Shown here: positions 12,685-12,994 of the stretch, in pieces
How the letters are laid out: the number at the start of each line of letters is the position of its first letter
Numbering within the stretch: the stretch's first letter is position 1
NCBI GenBank assembly: GCA_021784615.1
Contig: JAJYHU010000259.1
Coordinates: 1-12,994 of the forward strand
Direction of reading: 5' to 3'
Length of the DNA stretch: 12,994 nt
Source: Acidobacteriota bacterium
GTDB lineage: Bacteria > Acidobacteriota > Terriglobia > UBA7540
Made by a program: the position numbers and the translations under genes
The notes under the pieces: model-generated
The model's input: only the letters and a program-made list of their open reading frames with translations
Told to the model about the DNA's origin: nothing
Databases searched by the model: none

Positions 12685-12994
12685 TTAGGAGTGGGGATAA
12701 TAACCGCGGCGCGCTTGGACTTTGTAATCGGCATGCAGCACACGGACGCTGATCCTGCGAAACCCGGCATCCGTCCGGGGGGTCGAGGGCGAATAACCTA
12801 GCAGGTACTGGGTGCGAAGCTCGCGCGCGATTTCGTCGAAGGCGCCGCGGGTGTTTTTGATCTTGTTTACCTTGAGAACTCGGCCGCCGGTTTCTTCCGA
12901 TAGCTTCCGCAAAACCGAACCTCCACTGAACCCCATGTTGCCGAATCCGTAAAACGCCCGGTCTACGATATCGATGGAATAGATCATCACGTCG
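12685..12994 (-). CDS. VWFA-related protein, C-terminal part (5' end outside window)
   Basis: The minus-strand frame is open to the window edge and stops at TAA 12687-12685; about 102 residues are visible. They correspond to the last third of a VWFA-related protein: IYSIDIVDRAF (end of a VWA strand), LRKLSEETGGRVLKVNK, then FDEIARELRTQYLLGYSPS and a final FRRISVRVL ... RRGYYPHS. These parallel residues about 210-308 of the complete VWFA protein upstream, so the two are paralogues arranged tail to tail. The methionines visible near the edge are internal, not the start. The MIDAS motif would lie beyond the window. Confidence 0.88.
   Translation of the reverse strand, partial: DVMIYSIDIVDRAFYGFGNMGFSGGSVLRKLSEETGGRVLKVNKIKNTRGAFDEIARELRTQYLLGYSPSTPRTDAGFRRISVRVLHADYKVQARRGYYPHS

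Overview
The window looks like a piece of an acidobacterial chromosome, or a close relative from soil. Evidence: a complete and a partial gene of the 'VWFA-related Acidobacterial domain' type (von Willebrand A protein with a C-terminal ELRxQY ... RxGY signature), GC-rich housekeeping genes, and dispersed TGTAGAGsCGG hairpins of the kind I associate with acidobacterial intergenic DNA. The lineage is inferred from gene families only; no marker gene is present.

Layout. 1-2.6 kb: a secreted protein with two IPT/TIG-like domains and a PH-like C-terminus; the 3' remnant of an Old Yellow Enzyme-type NADH:flavin oxidoreductase; and, on the minus strand, a site-2-protease-like M50 peptidase with two CBS domains. 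2.8-5.0 kb: a pirin and an aldo/keto reductase on the plus strand, separated by a hairpin repeat. 5.0-8.3 kb: an AT-richer island. Two long intergenic stretches (about 0.7 kb each) share repeats and enclose a compact three-gene cassette at 5667-7547. 8.3-10.5 kb: a DUF72/YecE protein with an apparent internal deletion, and an S41 (CtpA-type) peptidase homologue whose Ser/Lys dyad is substituted. 10.7-13.0 kb: a secreted glycine-zipper protein (minus), a VWFA-related secreted protein (plus), and the C-terminal part of a second VWFA-related protein (minus, runs off the window).

The most interesting element is the cassette. Its first gene encodes a protein with the N-terminal pattern of proteasome/HslV-type Ntn hydrolases: Thr at residue 2 directly after the initiator, an Asp that falls at position 17 once Met is removed, and a Lys in an NKIF motif. 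No unfoldase ATPase lies beside it. Instead, two tightly coupled genes of unknown function follow (8-nt overlap, then a 2-nt gap), which suggests a single transcript and joint function. In front is a well-spaced sigma-70-like promoter with an inverted repeat between -35 and -10 and a tandem 13-bp repeat just upstream, so the unit is probably regulated. Promoter-like and EcoRI-centred repeats flank it on both sides as direct repeats. This could reflect acquisition as a unit, or simply two copies of a common intergenic repeat.

The other genes show no single pathway and look like individually transcribed core or accessory genes. The secreted or envelope proteins (IPT/PH-like, S41 homologue, glycine-zipper, both VWFA proteins) form a loose cell-surface theme at both ends of the window.
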